NCBI RefSeq assembly: GCF_001612965.1
Contig: NZ_BDBL01000039.1
Location: 1-64,000, forward strand
From: Nocardia kruczakiae NBRC 101016
GTDB lineage: Bacteria; Actinomycetota; Actinomycetes; Mycobacteriales; Mycobacteriaceae
Direction of reading: 5' to 3'
Length of the DNA: 64,000 nt
Shown: piece by piece, positions 34,311-41,975 of the stretch
Position numbering within the stretch: the first letter of the stretch is position 1
How the letters are laid out: the number at the start of each line of letters is the position of its first letter
The notes under the pieces: model-generated
Database searches by the model: none
What the model saw: only the letters and a program-made list of their open reading frames with translations
Told to the model about the DNA's origin: nothing
Position numbers and translations under genes: made by a program

Positions 34311-34402
34311 GCGCGGCGCAAGCTGGTCTTGTTTTCGTGACAGCGCTTCCGGTGACCGTCGTCGTCGCCGCGATCTTCTGGCCGTCCGACTACGACGAAT
34401 GA
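34307..34402 (+). CDS. 31-residue membrane microprotein
   Basis: A GTG at 34307 overlaps the previous stop (GTGA). The 31-residue product is MSAAQAGLVFVTALPVTVV plus VAAIFWPSDYDE, one hydrophobic helix of about 19 residues ending in an acidic tail. The coupling to the preceding gene, not the sequence itself, argues that it is translated. The XRE gene, this pair and the two hairpins look like one cassette. Confidence 0.55.
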   Translation: MSAAQAGLVFVTALPVTVVVAAIFWPSDYDE

Positions 34403-34516
34403 AGCACACACCGCGCTACTGGGGCGCGGCCATGTCGAGTAGCCGGCTGGATGCTCCCGTTGGTCCGGGTCACTCGATCTGGTGTTACTGCGTGTCCGGA
34501 GACCGAAAAGCAGGAA

Positions 34517-34548
34517 AGGCACTTTCCGAGTCTCCTCGGAAAGTGCCT
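34517..34548 (-). terminator. Terminator of the Gly-Cys-Val tRNA operon
   Basis: AGGCACTTTCCGAG (34517-34530) and CTCGGAAAGTGCCT (34535-34548) form a perfect 14-bp stem with a 4-nt TCTC loop. On the minus strand it lies 19 nt beyond the tRNA-Val 3' end and is followed by TTCCTGCTTTTCGG, a short T-rich tail. Confidence 0.8.
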
Positions 34549-34567
34549 CTGACCTGTTCTTCGTTGG

Positions 34568-34639
34568 TGCGCGATACTGGGATTGAACCAGTGACCTCTT
34601 CCGTGTCAGGGAAGCGCTCTCCCGCTGAGCTAATCGCGC
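34568..34639 (-). tRNA. tRNA-Val (anticodon GAC)
   Basis: On the minus strand the acceptor GCGCGAT pairs with ATCGCGC followed by discriminator A. D-loop AGCTCAGCGGGAGAGC, anticodon loop CTGACAC (GAC) and T-loop GGTTCAATCC are all present. CCA is not encoded. It is the last gene of the Gly-Cys-Val unit. Confidence 0.97.
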
Positions 34640-34656
34640 GTGGTTCGCCTACTCAG

Positions 34657-34727
34657 AGGCGGCGACGGGAATCGAACCCGTGTGCACGGCTTTGCAGGCC
34701 GTTGCCTCACCACTCGGCCACACCGCC
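34657..34727 (-). tRNA. tRNA-Cys (anticodon GCA)
   Basis: On the minus strand the acceptor GGCGGTG pairs with CGCCGCC plus discriminator T (U in the RNA). The anticodon stem ACGGC/GCCGT encloses CTGCAAA, giving GCA. The T-loop is GGTTCGATTCC. It lies 17 nt after tRNA-Val in the same unit. Confidence 0.97.
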
Positions 34728-34750
34728 AACCAAGGCCGGGTTGGCCTTCG

Positions 34751-34823
34751 AGCGGATGACGGGATTCGAACCCGCGACCCTCACCTTGGCAAGGTGATGC
34801 GCTACCAACTGCGCTACATCCGC
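34751..34823 (-). tRNA. tRNA-Gly (anticodon GCC)
   Basis: On the minus strand the acceptor GCGGATG pairs with CATCCGC plus discriminator T. The anticodon stem TCACC/GGTGA encloses TTGCCAA, giving GCC. The T-loop is GGTTCGAATCC. It is the first gene of the Gly-Cys-Val unit. Confidence 0.97.
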
Positions 34824-34870
34824 ATGCTGCGTCTCCGGGGCTTTTCGGCCCCTTCCGGCTGCGAGAGAGA

Positions 34871-34900
34871 ACATTAGCCCACAACCCGCGCGCTCAACAA
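34871..34900 (-). promoter_or_regulatory. Candidate promoter of the Gly-Cys-Val tRNA unit
   Basis: On the minus strand TTGTTG (34895-34900) and TAATGT (34871-34876) are spaced 18 nt and stand about 48 bp before the tRNA-Gly 5' end. The rest of the 34824-35459 gap (636 bp) carries an arsR fragment and a second promoter, and otherwise no gene. Confidence 0.4.
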
Positions 34901-35080
34901 ATCGCCTGGTAGATCGGGGTAAAAGTGAATAACATGGGTGTGTTTTCCGGAGTGCGAGTGCGCTCTATCGGGTTACGCCGGTGTGGTGACCGAAGGGGCG
35001 GTGTCCTTCCGGCGTCGCCGACGACCCGCCCCGAAGGGGCATCCCGTTCGGTGTGGCGACTTCAGCCGCCGAGCCCAGTA

Positions 35081-35153
35081 GGCGTCCGCCGCGCGTTGCG
35101 GTACGGGAGGGCGGGTATCTGGCGGGGTGCTGGGTGTCGAGCTCGCCGGCTAG
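35081..35153 (+). pseudogene. 3'-end copy of the ArsR-type regulator gene
   Basis: Positions 35125-35153 match 31858-31886 (the last 29 nt of the ArsR gene, including the TAG) at 28 of 29 sites and encode the same terminal VLGVELAG. Weaker similarity extends to about 35081 (VRRALR against TRRTLR). No wHTH half is present, so this is the remnant of a paralogue or a duplicated end. It is in the same orientation as the intact gene, 3.3 kb away. Confidence 0.6.
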
Positions 35154-35384
35154 GTCGGGCCGGGGACTGGGCAGTCCCGGTCGGTCCTCTATGTGACCCT
35201 CTCTCTGCGACTCAGGCAAGCGCAACTGCGTCCCGGTCGGGCGCGGCCCCGCCTAATGTCCCGCAATGCTTCACGCCGAGAGCGGGCGCCGACCGCACGA
35301 CGATCCGCCTCACACGAGACCTTCTGCGCCCGTTCATGTCCCGTCCATCACCAACCGACTGAAACATCCAGGTCAGGCCCCGAT

Positions 35385-35415
35385 TTGGTGTGACCCCAGG
35401 GATGCGTGTTAAGGT
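35385..35415 (+). promoter_or_regulatory. Candidate promoter of tRNA-Val (CAC)
   Basis: TTGGTG (35385-35390), then 18 nt, then TTAAGGT (35409-35415), about 45 bp before the tRNA. The match to consensus is modest. Confidence 0.3.
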
Positions 35416-35459
35416 TCCTTCTCGTTCGGAACGGCACTCCAGCCGCCCCGAAATATCCC

Positions 35460-35531
35460 GGTCCCATAGCTCAGCGGGAGAGCGCTCGCCTCACACGCGA
35501 GAGGTCGCTGGTTCGAAACCAGCTGGGACCA
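35460..35531 (+). tRNA. tRNA-Val (anticodon CAC)
   Basis: GGTCCCA pairs with TGGGACC plus discriminator A. D-loop AGCTCAGCGGGAGAGC, anticodon stem CTCGC/GCGAG around CTCACAC (CAC) and T-loop GGTTCGAAACC are present. CCA is not encoded. In M. tuberculosis the phiRv2 prophage lies at a tRNA-Val gene in the same neighbourhood. No integrase was found here. Confidence 0.97.
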
Positions 35532-36254
35532 CTTCGCTTATGCAGGTCAGCTGCAGTGTCCTCTAACGCTGGCGGTCTCCGTACGATATCCGTGCAATAT
35601 CGCGCGTGCTAGGCGCGTTGTTCAACGGGCAACGGCCCCAGCAGACCCACCGCTCGATCCGCCGGGCCGGGGATTACGGGTCTGCCCGAACGAGCCCTCG
35701 GTGAAGCTACGTGGGTGTACCCGCGAGGTCGATGTCGTTTTTGACGGCGATCGGCGCGCCGAGCGGGGGAGCACAGCCTGGGTCGCTTCGGTGTCACCGC
35801 CAACAGTGTGGCGCTGGAATTACCCGGACTTCCGCCATGGACGCGGTGCTTGCCGATCGCGATCTTGTCGACCGGGTCCTGTCCCGGTTACCCGCTGTGC
35901 CGCGTCCTTGCGGCGGGTAAGCAGCTACAGCGGCCACCAATGGGGGTACGAAACCGGTACGGCCGCCTCGTCCCCGTCGCTTGCGATGAGCGCCCGGGCC
36001 GGCTTCCATCTCGAAGAACCGGTCCCTGCCTGCCAACTTCTTGACCAGGAAACCCACCTCCAGCACACGTCAACAATTGGCTTTTCCGGCTCGAACCGAG
36101 CAAGAGGTTGTGGCCGATAGGGAGTTGCGTGCTTCCGCAGTGGCAGGTCGGCCCTGCCGAGAACGATGGGGGCGCGCCGCATCGACTTGCGAGGCAGGAC
36201 GTCGTGAACCCCAGAACCTGGGCAAGACACAGATTCGTGGGCCCGAACGTCCGT
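35532..36254. other. Non-coding accessory stretch after tRNA-Val
   Basis: A 723-bp gap without an intact gene. Short frames in all six phases show stop-rich, shifting similarity, as expected of decayed sequence. The only piece I recognise is the amidase fragment at 35707-35790. No second copy of the tRNA 3' end was seen here. Confidence 0.5.
35707..35790 (-). pseudogene. Amidase signature fragment
   Basis: On the minus strand the frame ending at the stop 35707-35709 reads APPLGAPIAVKNDIDLAGTP. This is the amidase-signature block (GVPIAVKDNIDVAG-type) that carries the catalytic Lys. The frame has a TGA a few codons upstream, and the N-terminal similarity continues in another phase. The serine-rich catalytic part is absent, so only a decayed fragment remains. 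Confidence 0.6.
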
Positions 36255-37055
36255 TCAGTTCGTGGGGCGTGTGCCCGCGGTCGAAGCCGCGGCGATGATC
36301 CAGTTGCTGAATTCCGCGGCCAGATGCCATTGGTGTTGGCGGATGAGGCGGGCGGGTACGGTGCCGGGGAACTGGACGGTCAGCAGAGCGTCGAGGGTGC
36401 CGTCGCGATCGCGGAATTGATGGCGGACTCCACCGATGACCAGGCCGTCATCGAGACTTGCCTGTCCCGCGATTTGGATCGGGTAGGCGGGGTCGATCGG
36501 GATGGTGAGGGTGTCGCTCGCGGTGTAGTCGATGATGAATCTGGTTGCGGCGGGGCTTCCTCCGGTGGTTTCGAGGACTTCTTGGCGTCCGTCGGGTAGG
36601 CCGCGCACAAGGTAGTGATCCGGGCACGCGGCGATCATGTCTGCTTCGGCGTTGGTGGTCGTCAGGTCGTTGAACCACGTGGCGAATCGTTCGGCGGAGT
36701 AGCCGGGTACCTCGAGGCGGGTAACGCAGTGTTTGGTTCGGCCTCTGCTCGCTGCCACCCCGATGCGGGATGTGCGTTCGGAGAAGGCCAGTTCGTGCCG
36801 GAGTAGCGCGTAAATGCCGGCGTGACCGAGTCGGGTTTTCAGTGTGATCAATGCGGAGCGTTGCTCGTCGAGCGGAGCGGTGCGCAGCTGGTGAGGTGTG
36901 CGGTCGGGCATGAGCTCGTTCATCCCGAGATGTCCCAGGCGCGCAGCGAGTTTCCCGAGAACTGCTGTGGCGCGGCGTGATTCCCATGCGCGTACCTGTT
37001 CACGTGTCACGTTCTGCGTGCCGACAGTCGCCCGGATCTGCGCGGTTTCGGTCAT
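36255..37055 (-). CDS. Unknown protein, 266 residues
   Basis: The ATG at 37055 follows GGAG, and the open frame to 37247 is not needed. The first 60 residues are helical and basic (NVTREQVRAWESRRATAVLGKLAARLGHLGMNEL). A mixed region follows (DEQRSALITLKTRLGHAGIYALLRHELAFSERTSRIGVAASRGRTKHCVTRLEVP). The C-terminal half has beta-rich blocks (HYLVRGLPDGRQEVLETTGGSP, LTIPIDPAYPIQIAGQASLDDG). I do not recognise a family. A small ORF upstream overlaps its start (ATGA), and an inverted repeat precedes both. G+C and codon use look slightly lower than in the backbone. Confidence 0.75.
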   Translation of the reverse strand: MTETAQIRATVGTQNVTREQVRAWESRRATAVLGKLAARLGHLGMNELMPDRTPHQLRTAPLDEQRSALITLKTRLGHAGIYALLRHELAFSERTSRIGVAASRGRTKHCVTRLEVPGYSAERFATWFNDLTTTNAEADMIAACPDHYLVRGLPDGRQEVLETTGGSPAATRFIIDYTASDTLTIPIDPAYPIQIAGQASLDDGLVIGGVRHQFRDRDGTLDALLTVQFPGTVPARLIRQHQWHLAAEFSNWIIAAASTAGTRPTN

Positions 37056-37267
37056 GTCTGCTCCTGCGATTCTTGTTCTTGTTGGCCCGGCACCCAGGTT
37101 CCGGGCGCATGTGCGGTGCGCACATCGATGACTGGAAGGTCCGGCTCGTCCCGGACGAGCCCACATTCCTGCGGCTGCCGAGTTGGAGAGACTCCGTAAC
37201 CGTTCGAGGCGAACGTGCGGCAACTGCTGGCCGATCTCACCACGCATCGAACGTTCTGTCTACACAT
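37052..37267 (-). CDS. Small ORF coupled to the unknown gene
   Basis: A 71-residue frame whose stop overlaps the next start as ATGA (37052-37055). The C-terminal half (ECGLVRDEPDLPVIDVRTAHAPGTWVPGQQEQE) is compositionally plausible, while the N-terminus is Cys/Arg-rich and may start later. No family is recognised. Translational coupling to the following gene is the main evidence. Confidence 0.42.
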   Translation of the reverse strand: MCRQNVRCVVRSASSCRTFASNGYGVSPTRQPQECGLVRDEPDLPVIDVRTAHAPGTWVPGQQEQESQEQT

Positions 37268-37282
37268 TCTTCAACTCACAGT

Positions 37283-37304
37283 GAACAGTAGCGTGTGACT
37301 GTTC
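37283..37304. promoter_or_regulatory. Inverted repeat GAACAGT-N8-ACTGTTC
   Basis: GAACAGT (37283-37289) and ACTGTTC (37298-37304) are perfect 7-bp arms. They lie 16-37 bp upstream of the small ORF on the minus strand, a good place for an operator. The 37268-37648 gap otherwise holds only candidate promoter elements at 37421-37467. Confidence 0.45.
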
Positions 37305-37420
37305 GGCCGCGAAACCAATCCGATCGCCCACCTCGAGTATCACTAAATATTCACTTTACGTGGGCTGTTAGCCGGAGTTTGGGCCCAGTCTTGCGATTAT
37401 CCTCGTGACCTCGGAGCTAC

Positions 37421-37467
37421 CCCGCATTCCTTGCGGGTTGACATCGTCTCCCGAACTGTTCCATGCT
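37421..37467 (+). promoter_or_regulatory. Candidate promoter of the hydroxyquinol operon
   Basis: An inverted repeat CCCGCA-TTCCT-TGCGGG (37421-37437) directly abuts TTGACA (37438-37443). A possible -10 (CATGCT, 37462-37467) follows after 18 nt. It stands 180 bp before the first gene of the operon. The repeat against a perfect -35 suggests an operator, but the -10 is weak. Confidence 0.4.
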
Positions 37468-37648
37468 ACTTAACGCCACTCGGGTTGCCGAGACCGCCGC
37501 TTCCCGTCATCGACGCCGAAGGAGCCTTGATGTCATCCTCGATCTCTCGACCATGGTCGACCTGCGCACGGTGGCCGGCCACAACTCTCGCTCGCTGCCT
37601 TCGCCGTTCGAGCGGGGTAGGCCAGCTGGTCGCTGGTTGGGCTGTGCC

Positions 37649-38539
37649 GTGCTGATCGGTTTCGCTGGATTGGGGCGGATGGGACGGCCGATGGCCGCCC
37701 ACCTCGCGGCGTCGGGGCATACCGTCCTTGCCTATGACCCCGTGGCCGAAGGCGTCCCACAGGGGCTCACCATGGTCGACTCGATCGAGGATCTCGCGGT
37801 GGCGCCGTTGTCGATCAGCATGCTGCCCGACGGTCCGTCCACGCGCGCCGTGGTCGTCGACGGACTGCGAGCGGTCGCGGTGGGCCACGTGCACATCGTG
37901 ATGGGCACCATCGGCCCGGAGGCCGTGCGGGAACTCGCGGATCGCACCAAGGCGGAAATCGTCGATGCGCCGGTGTCGGGGAGTGTGTCGATGGCCGAAT
38001 CCGCCTCCATCACAACGATGGTCGGATCGTCCGTCGCGCAATTCGAGCAGGTTCGCCCGGTGTTGGCGGCGATGACCGCGGCGCAGTTCCATGCCGGACC
38101 ACTAGGTTCCGGCTCGGCGGCCAAGCTCGCGGTGAACGCTGTTCTCGCCGGGCTGAGCCAGGCCGTCGCGGAAGGGCTCGTCCTCGCGGAGGCCGGCGGT
38201 CTGGACCCTGCGGTCTTCTACGACATTCTGCGTAACAGTGCGGCCGGGGCGCCCTATGTCGGATACAAGCAGCAGGCGTATCTGGCGCCGCAGACCACCG
38301 CGGTCGCGGCGACCGTTGCGCTGATCCGCAAGGACCTCGGCCTCGCCCTGGATCTCGCTCACCGCCACGACCTCGACCTCCCGGGAGCGGAGGCCGCGTT
38401 CGGCGTGCTCGAAGAAGCCATGGAGGCCGGACTCGGGCAGGCCGACATGGCAGAGGTCCTCACTGTGCTGAGGCGGCGAAGCGATGTGTCGACACGCCCA
38501 GCGATTCCGTACGGCCAGCAGATGGGAGCACACCCATGA
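37649..38539 (+). CDS. NAD(P)-dependent beta-hydroxyacid dehydrogenase
   Basis: The GTG at 37649 (MLIGFAGLGRMGRPMAAHL) gives 296 residues, the family length. The open frame upstream to 37463 is rejected since it precedes the Rossmann motif. GFAGLGRMG binds NAD(P). GTIGPEAVRELAD and DAPVSGSVSMAESASITTMVGS belong to the substrate region, and GSGSAAKLAVNAVLAG carries the catalytic Lys. Relatives are 3-hydroxyisobutyrate, tartronate-semialdehyde and gamma-hydroxybutyrate-type dehydrogenases. It opens the hydroxyquinol operon. Its stop overlaps the next start (ATGA). The true substrate is unknown. Confidence 0.85.
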   Translation: MLIGFAGLGRMGRPMAAHLAASGHTVLAYDPVAEGVPQGLTMVDSIEDLAVAPLSISMLPDGPSTRAVVVDGLRAVAVGHVHIVMGTIGPEAVRELADRTKAEIVDAPVSGSVSMAESASITTMVGSSVAQFEQVRPVLAAMTAAQFHAGPLGSGSAAKLAVNAVLAGLSQAVAEGLVLAEAGGLDPAVFYDILRNSAAGAPYVGYKQQAYLAPQTTAVAATVALIRKDLGLALDLAHRHDLDLPGAEAAFGVLEEAMEAGLGQADMAEVLTVLRRRSDVSTRPAIPYGQQMGAHP

Positions 38540-38937
38540 CACGCGAAACCACCGCCGCCGCAGCCGAATCGACGATTCGCTCGCTCGAGGACCAGCGCTA
38601 CGCGGCTGTGATCGCGGGCGATGTCGACGGCTTCCTCGCCCTCGCTCATCCCGACCTCGTCTACACCCACTCCAACGCCGAGGTCGACACCCTCGACAGT
38701 TACGTCGACAAACTGCGATCCGGCCACTACGTGTATCACCACATCGACCATCCGGTGAGCCGGGTCCTCGTCGCCGGTGATACCGCGGTCGTCGTGGGCG
38801 AGATGCACGCCGATCTGACCGCCGGGGGAGTGCGCAAGAAGCTGGCCAACCGTGCGCTGGCGGTGTGGGTGCGCGACCGTGATCGCTGGTTGCTGCTCGC
38901 CTATCAGCCGACGGTGATTCCGGGAGATGACCGATGA
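38536..38937 (+). CDS. SnoaL-like / DUF4440 nuclear-transport-factor-2 fold protein
   Basis: The protein has 133 residues. The NTF2-like cone pattern is ESTIRSLEDQRYAAVIAGDVDGFLALAHPDLVYTHSNAEVDTLDSYVDKL, followed by HHIDHPVSRVLVAGDTAVVVGEMH and RALAVWVRDRDRWLLLAYQPT. Such proteins act as small enzymes or binding proteins. Overlaps of 4 bp on both sides (ATGA) show it belongs to one operon between the dehydrogenase and maleylacetate reductase. No catalytic residue can be named. Confidence 0.82.
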   Translation: MTRETTAAAAESTIRSLEDQRYAAVIAGDVDGFLALAHPDLVYTHSNAEVDTLDSYVDKLRSGHYVYHHIDHPVSRVLVAGDTAVVVGEMHADLTAGGVRKKLANRALAVWVRDRDRWLLLAYQPTVIPGDDR

Positions 38938-40004
38938 CGATGTTCACCTACGACGCGCTGCCCGGCCGAGTGGTCTTCGGCGCGGGCGCGGCGCGCACCG
39001 CATTGCTCGACGAGGTCGACCGACTGGGCGCGCAGGCGATCCTGCTGATCGCTTCCAGTTCGGAATACGAGCTCGCGGCCAGGCTGTGCGAGCGGTTCGC
39101 CGCCCGGCTGTCGGCGACATTCTCCGAGGTGCGTCCGCATGTGCCGGTCGAGGTCGCCGAGCGTGCCCGCGAGGCGGCGGCCGGCTCGGACCTGGTGTTG
39201 TCGGTGGGTGGAGGTTCGACGACGGGCACCGCGAAAGCTGTTGCGCTGAAAACGGGTTTGCCGATCATCGCCGTCCCGACGACCTACGCCGGTTCGGAAG
39301 TCACCCCGGTGTGGGGAATGACCGACGAGGGCCGCAAGACCACGGGCACCGACCGGCAAGTGTTGCCACGGACGGTGATCTACGACCCGGAATTGACACT
39401 GTCGTTGCCGGCGGAACTCTCGGCGGCCAGTGGCCTCAACGCCATGGCTCACTGCGTGGAAGCGTTCTGGGCGCCGGGGCGCAATCCGGTGTCGAGTGCG
39501 GTCGCCGAGGACGGCATCCGGCATCTGAGCCGGGGCCTGGAAACAGTGGCCACGGCACCGGGCAATCTGACCACTCGGACCGAACTGCTGCTCGGCGCGT
39601 ATCTGGCCGGGTCGGCCTTCGCGGTGGCGGGATCGGGACTGCACCACAAGATCTGCCATGTCCTCGGCGGTGCCTTCGATCTGCCCCACGCGCAAACGCA
39701 CGCGATCGTTCTGCCGTATGTGCTCGCGTACAACGCCCCGAACGCATCGGCGGCAACCGACCGGATCGGTGCCGCGCTCGGTCGCCCCGATCCCATCGCC
39801 GCGTTGCGAGAGTTGAGCGAAAAGCTCGGTATTCCAGCAGGATTGCGTGATCTCGGGGTCGGCGAAGCCGACATCGACGCCGTCGCCGGCGACATTCTCG
39901 CGATTGCGCCCGACGACAACCCGACCCCCGTCACCGCGACCGGCGTCCGTGCGATCCTGCACGCGGCGTGGGCCGGATCAGATCCGATAGGGCTCAGTGC
40001 ATGA
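38934..40004 (+). CDS. Maleylacetate reductase
   Basis: The protein has 356 residues of the iron-containing alcohol dehydrogenase superfamily. The maleylacetate reductase branch is shown by the N-terminal MTMFTYDALPGRVVFGAG, NAD-binding VLSVGGGSTTGTAKAVALKTGLPIIAVPTTYAGSEVTPVWGMT, GLNAMAHCVEAFWAP and GLHHKICHVLGGAFDLPHAQTHAIVLPYVLAYN. It reduces maleylacetate to 3-oxoadipate with NAD(P)H. Both junctions are ATGA overlaps, the next gene being the dioxygenase that makes the substrate. Confidence 0.93.
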   Translation: MTMFTYDALPGRVVFGAGAARTALLDEVDRLGAQAILLIASSSEYELAARLCERFAARLSATFSEVRPHVPVEVAERAREAAAGSDLVLSVGGGSTTGTAKAVALKTGLPIIAVPTTYAGSEVTPVWGMTDEGRKTTGTDRQVLPRTVIYDPELTLSLPAELSAASGLNAMAHCVEAFWAPGRNPVSSAVAEDGIRHLSRGLETVATAPGNLTTRTELLLGAYLAGSAFAVAGSGLHHKICHVLGGAFDLPHAQTHAIVLPYVLAYNAPNASAATDRIGAALGRPDPIAALRELSEKLGIPAGLRDLGVGEADIDAVAGDILAIAPDDNPTPVTATGVRAILHAAWAGSDPIGLSA

Positions 40005-40885
40005 CCGTCGACCACACCGTCGTGACCGGGCGGGCACACGCAGTCACCGAAGAGGTCCTGGCCAGCTTCGATGCGACGCCGGACCCTCGGCTGCGCGCGC
40101 TGTTGCACAGTCTGGTGCGGCACCTGCACGCCTTCGCCGTAGAAGTCCGCCTCAGCGAACGCGAGTGGCAGCGGGCGATCGAATTCCTCACCCGCGCCGG
40201 CCATATCACCGACGAACGCCGCCAGGAGTTCATCCTGCTGTCGGACGTTCTGGGGTTGTCGATGCTGACCGTCGCCATCAACGAGCCCGCCGAGCCCGGT
40301 GCCACCGAATCGACCGTATTCGGCCCGTTTTTCGTCGACGACGCTCCCGAAGTGCCTCTCGGCGGCGATATCGCTCGCGGCGCCTCGGGGCCGCCCTGTT
40401 ACGTGTCCGGTCAGGTCCGCTCGATCAGTGGCGCGCCGATCGAGGGCGCGCGGATCGAGGTCTGGGAGGCCGACGAGGACGGCTTCTACGATGTCCAGTA
40501 TCCGGACGGCCGCTCGGCCGGTCGTGGATGGCTTCGCTCGGATGCCAACGGCGAGTACAGGTTTCGGTCGGTGCTACCGGCACCGTATCCGATCCCGCAC
40601 GACGGTCCGGTGGGTGATCTGCTGCAGGCGACGAATCGTAGCCCCATGCGCCCCGCGCATCTGCATTTCATGGTCACTGCCCCCGGATTCCGGACCCTGA
40701 TCACCCACATCTTCTTGTCCGGCGACCCCTACCTCGCCAGCGACGCTGTGTTCGGTGTGAAGGAAAACCTGGTGGTGAGCGCCATCCATCACGACGACGG
40801 TCCGGCCCCGGACGGCACCCACCCCCGCGGCGGCTGGCACAGCATCACTTTCGATCTGGTCCTCGCCACTGACGACGACCTGTAG
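40001..40885 (+). CDS. Hydroxyquinol 1,2-dioxygenase (intradiol)
   Basis: The ATG at 40001 overlaps the reductase stop and gives 294 residues. The N-terminal helical linker domain is followed by the barrel with GATESTVFGPFFVDDAPEVP, EVWEADEDGFYDVQYPDG (Fe-ligand Tyr), GEYRFRSVLPAPYPIPHDGPVG (second Tyr) and MRPAHLHFMVTAPGF (HxH ligands). Catechol 1,2-dioxygenases share this fold. The position beside maleylacetate reductase favours hydroxyquinol, which is cleaved to maleylacetate. Specificity is inferred from context. Confidence 0.9.
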   Translation: MTVDHTVVTGRAHAVTEEVLASFDATPDPRLRALLHSLVRHLHAFAVEVRLSEREWQRAIEFLTRAGHITDERRQEFILLSDVLGLSMLTVAINEPAEPGATESTVFGPFFVDDAPEVPLGGDIARGASGPPCYVSGQVRSISGAPIEGARIEVWEADEDGFYDVQYPDGRSAGRGWLRSDANGEYRFRSVLPAPYPIPHDGPVGDLLQATNRSPMRPAHLHFMVTAPGFRTLITHIFLSGDPYLASDAVFGVKENLVVSAIHHDDGPAPDGTHPRGGWHSITFDLVLATDDDL

Positions 40886-40905
40886 AACCGTTGAGGAAAT
40901 CGCCT

Positions 40906-41967
40906 GTGCCACAAACGATGAGGGCTGCTGTGTACTACGGTGCACGCGACATCCGGCTCGAAGAAGTACCCGTGCCGACTCCCGGCAGCGGCGAAGCGCT
41001 CGTCCGAGTGCTGCGGTCGGGGATCTGCGGTACCGACGCATCCGAGTGGATCGCCGGACCGAAAAGCTATCCCGTCACACGCCGCCACCCGCACAGCGGC
41101 CATCTGGGTCCTATCATTCCCGGGCACGAGTTCGTGGGTGAGATCGTCGCGTCCGACTCCGATTCCGACCTCGTTGTCGGTGATCTGGTCGCCAGCGGAG
41201 CCGGAGTATGGTGCGGGGCTTGTCGCAGATGCCGCGAAGGTCGCACGAATCAATGCGTGCACTACAAGACTGTGGGGCTCAATGTCCACGGCGGTATGGC
41301 CGAATACGTCGCGGTCCCTTCGATAACGCTGCGCCGGTTGCCCGGCGGGTTGTCGATCGACCACGCCGGTCTCGCGCAACCGCTCGCGGTCGGCATCCAC
41401 GCCGCTCGACGCGCCGGGGGCCGTGAGGGCGACAGCGTCGTCGTGATCGGCGCCGGCGCCATCGGCTCCTTCGTCATCGCGGGGCTCGAGCACATCGGTG
41501 GCTTCGACATCACCGTCGTGGATATCGCGGCCGACCGGCTCGAGCGTGCGATGCGGCTGGGCGCCCATCGAGCACTGACCGCATCGGAGACGATCGCCTC
41601 CGATGTCCGAAAAGCCCTGGGCGGTCACCGGCCGGAGGTCGTCATCGAAGCCAGCGGCGCGCCGGGGCAGCTCGCCGAAGCGCTGGCCATGGTCGCCGAC
41701 GGCGGCCGCGTCCTGGCAGTCGGCATACCGAAAGGCAAGCCCGAGTTGGATATTCACTCGATGATCTTCCGCGAGGTCACCCTCGACACCACACTCGCGC
41801 ACGTCTGCGACACCGATCTGCCCGCGGCACTGGACATCCTCGCCGACGGTGTCATCGGCGGCGAATTCATCGAACCCGCCGTCGCGCTGGACCAGCTCGG
41901 CACCTCCCTCGACCGACTCGCCGCCGGTCGAGTGGAAGGAAAGATCCTCATCGATCCCGGCATGTGA
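40906..41967 (+). CDS. Zinc-dependent medium-chain alcohol dehydrogenase
   Basis: I choose the GTG at 40906, with GAGG about 9 nt before it; TTG at 40891 and ATG at 40918 are alternatives. The protein has 353 residues. Catalytic zinc ligands are in SGICGTDASEW (Cys) and IIPGHEFVGEIV (His-Glu). Structural zinc Cys residues are in CGACRRCREGRTNQC. NAD-binding is VVVIGAGAIGSFVIAGLEHIG and later VVDIAADRLERA. The family includes sorbitol, threonine and butanediol dehydrogenases. It starts 20 bp after the dioxygenase and may act on the upstream aromatic or side-chain alcohol. Confidence 0.88.
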   Translation: MPQTMRAAVYYGARDIRLEEVPVPTPGSGEALVRVLRSGICGTDASEWIAGPKSYPVTRRHPHSGHLGPIIPGHEFVGEIVASDSDSDLVVGDLVASGAGVWCGACRRCREGRTNQCVHYKTVGLNVHGGMAEYVAVPSITLRRLPGGLSIDHAGLAQPLAVGIHAARRAGGREGDSVVVIGAGAIGSFVIAGLEHIGGFDITVVDIAADRLERAMRLGAHRALTASETIASDVRKALGGHRPEVVIEASGAPGQLAEALAMVADGGRVLAVGIPKGKPELDIHSMIFREVTLDTTLAHVCDTDLPAALDILADGVIGGEFIEPAVALDQLGTSLDRLAAGRVEGKILIDPGM

Positions 41968-41975
41968 GGTCACCG

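Noticed and set aside
34965..35362. Plus- and minus-strand frames of 86-145 residues around the arsR fragment
   Set aside because: Arg/Gly-rich, no ribosome sites, and inconsistent phase with the arsR-like end.
35500..37650. Prophage attachment copy of the tRNA-Val 3' end
   Set aside because: No second copy of the T-arm/acceptor sequence and no integrase were found inside the window.
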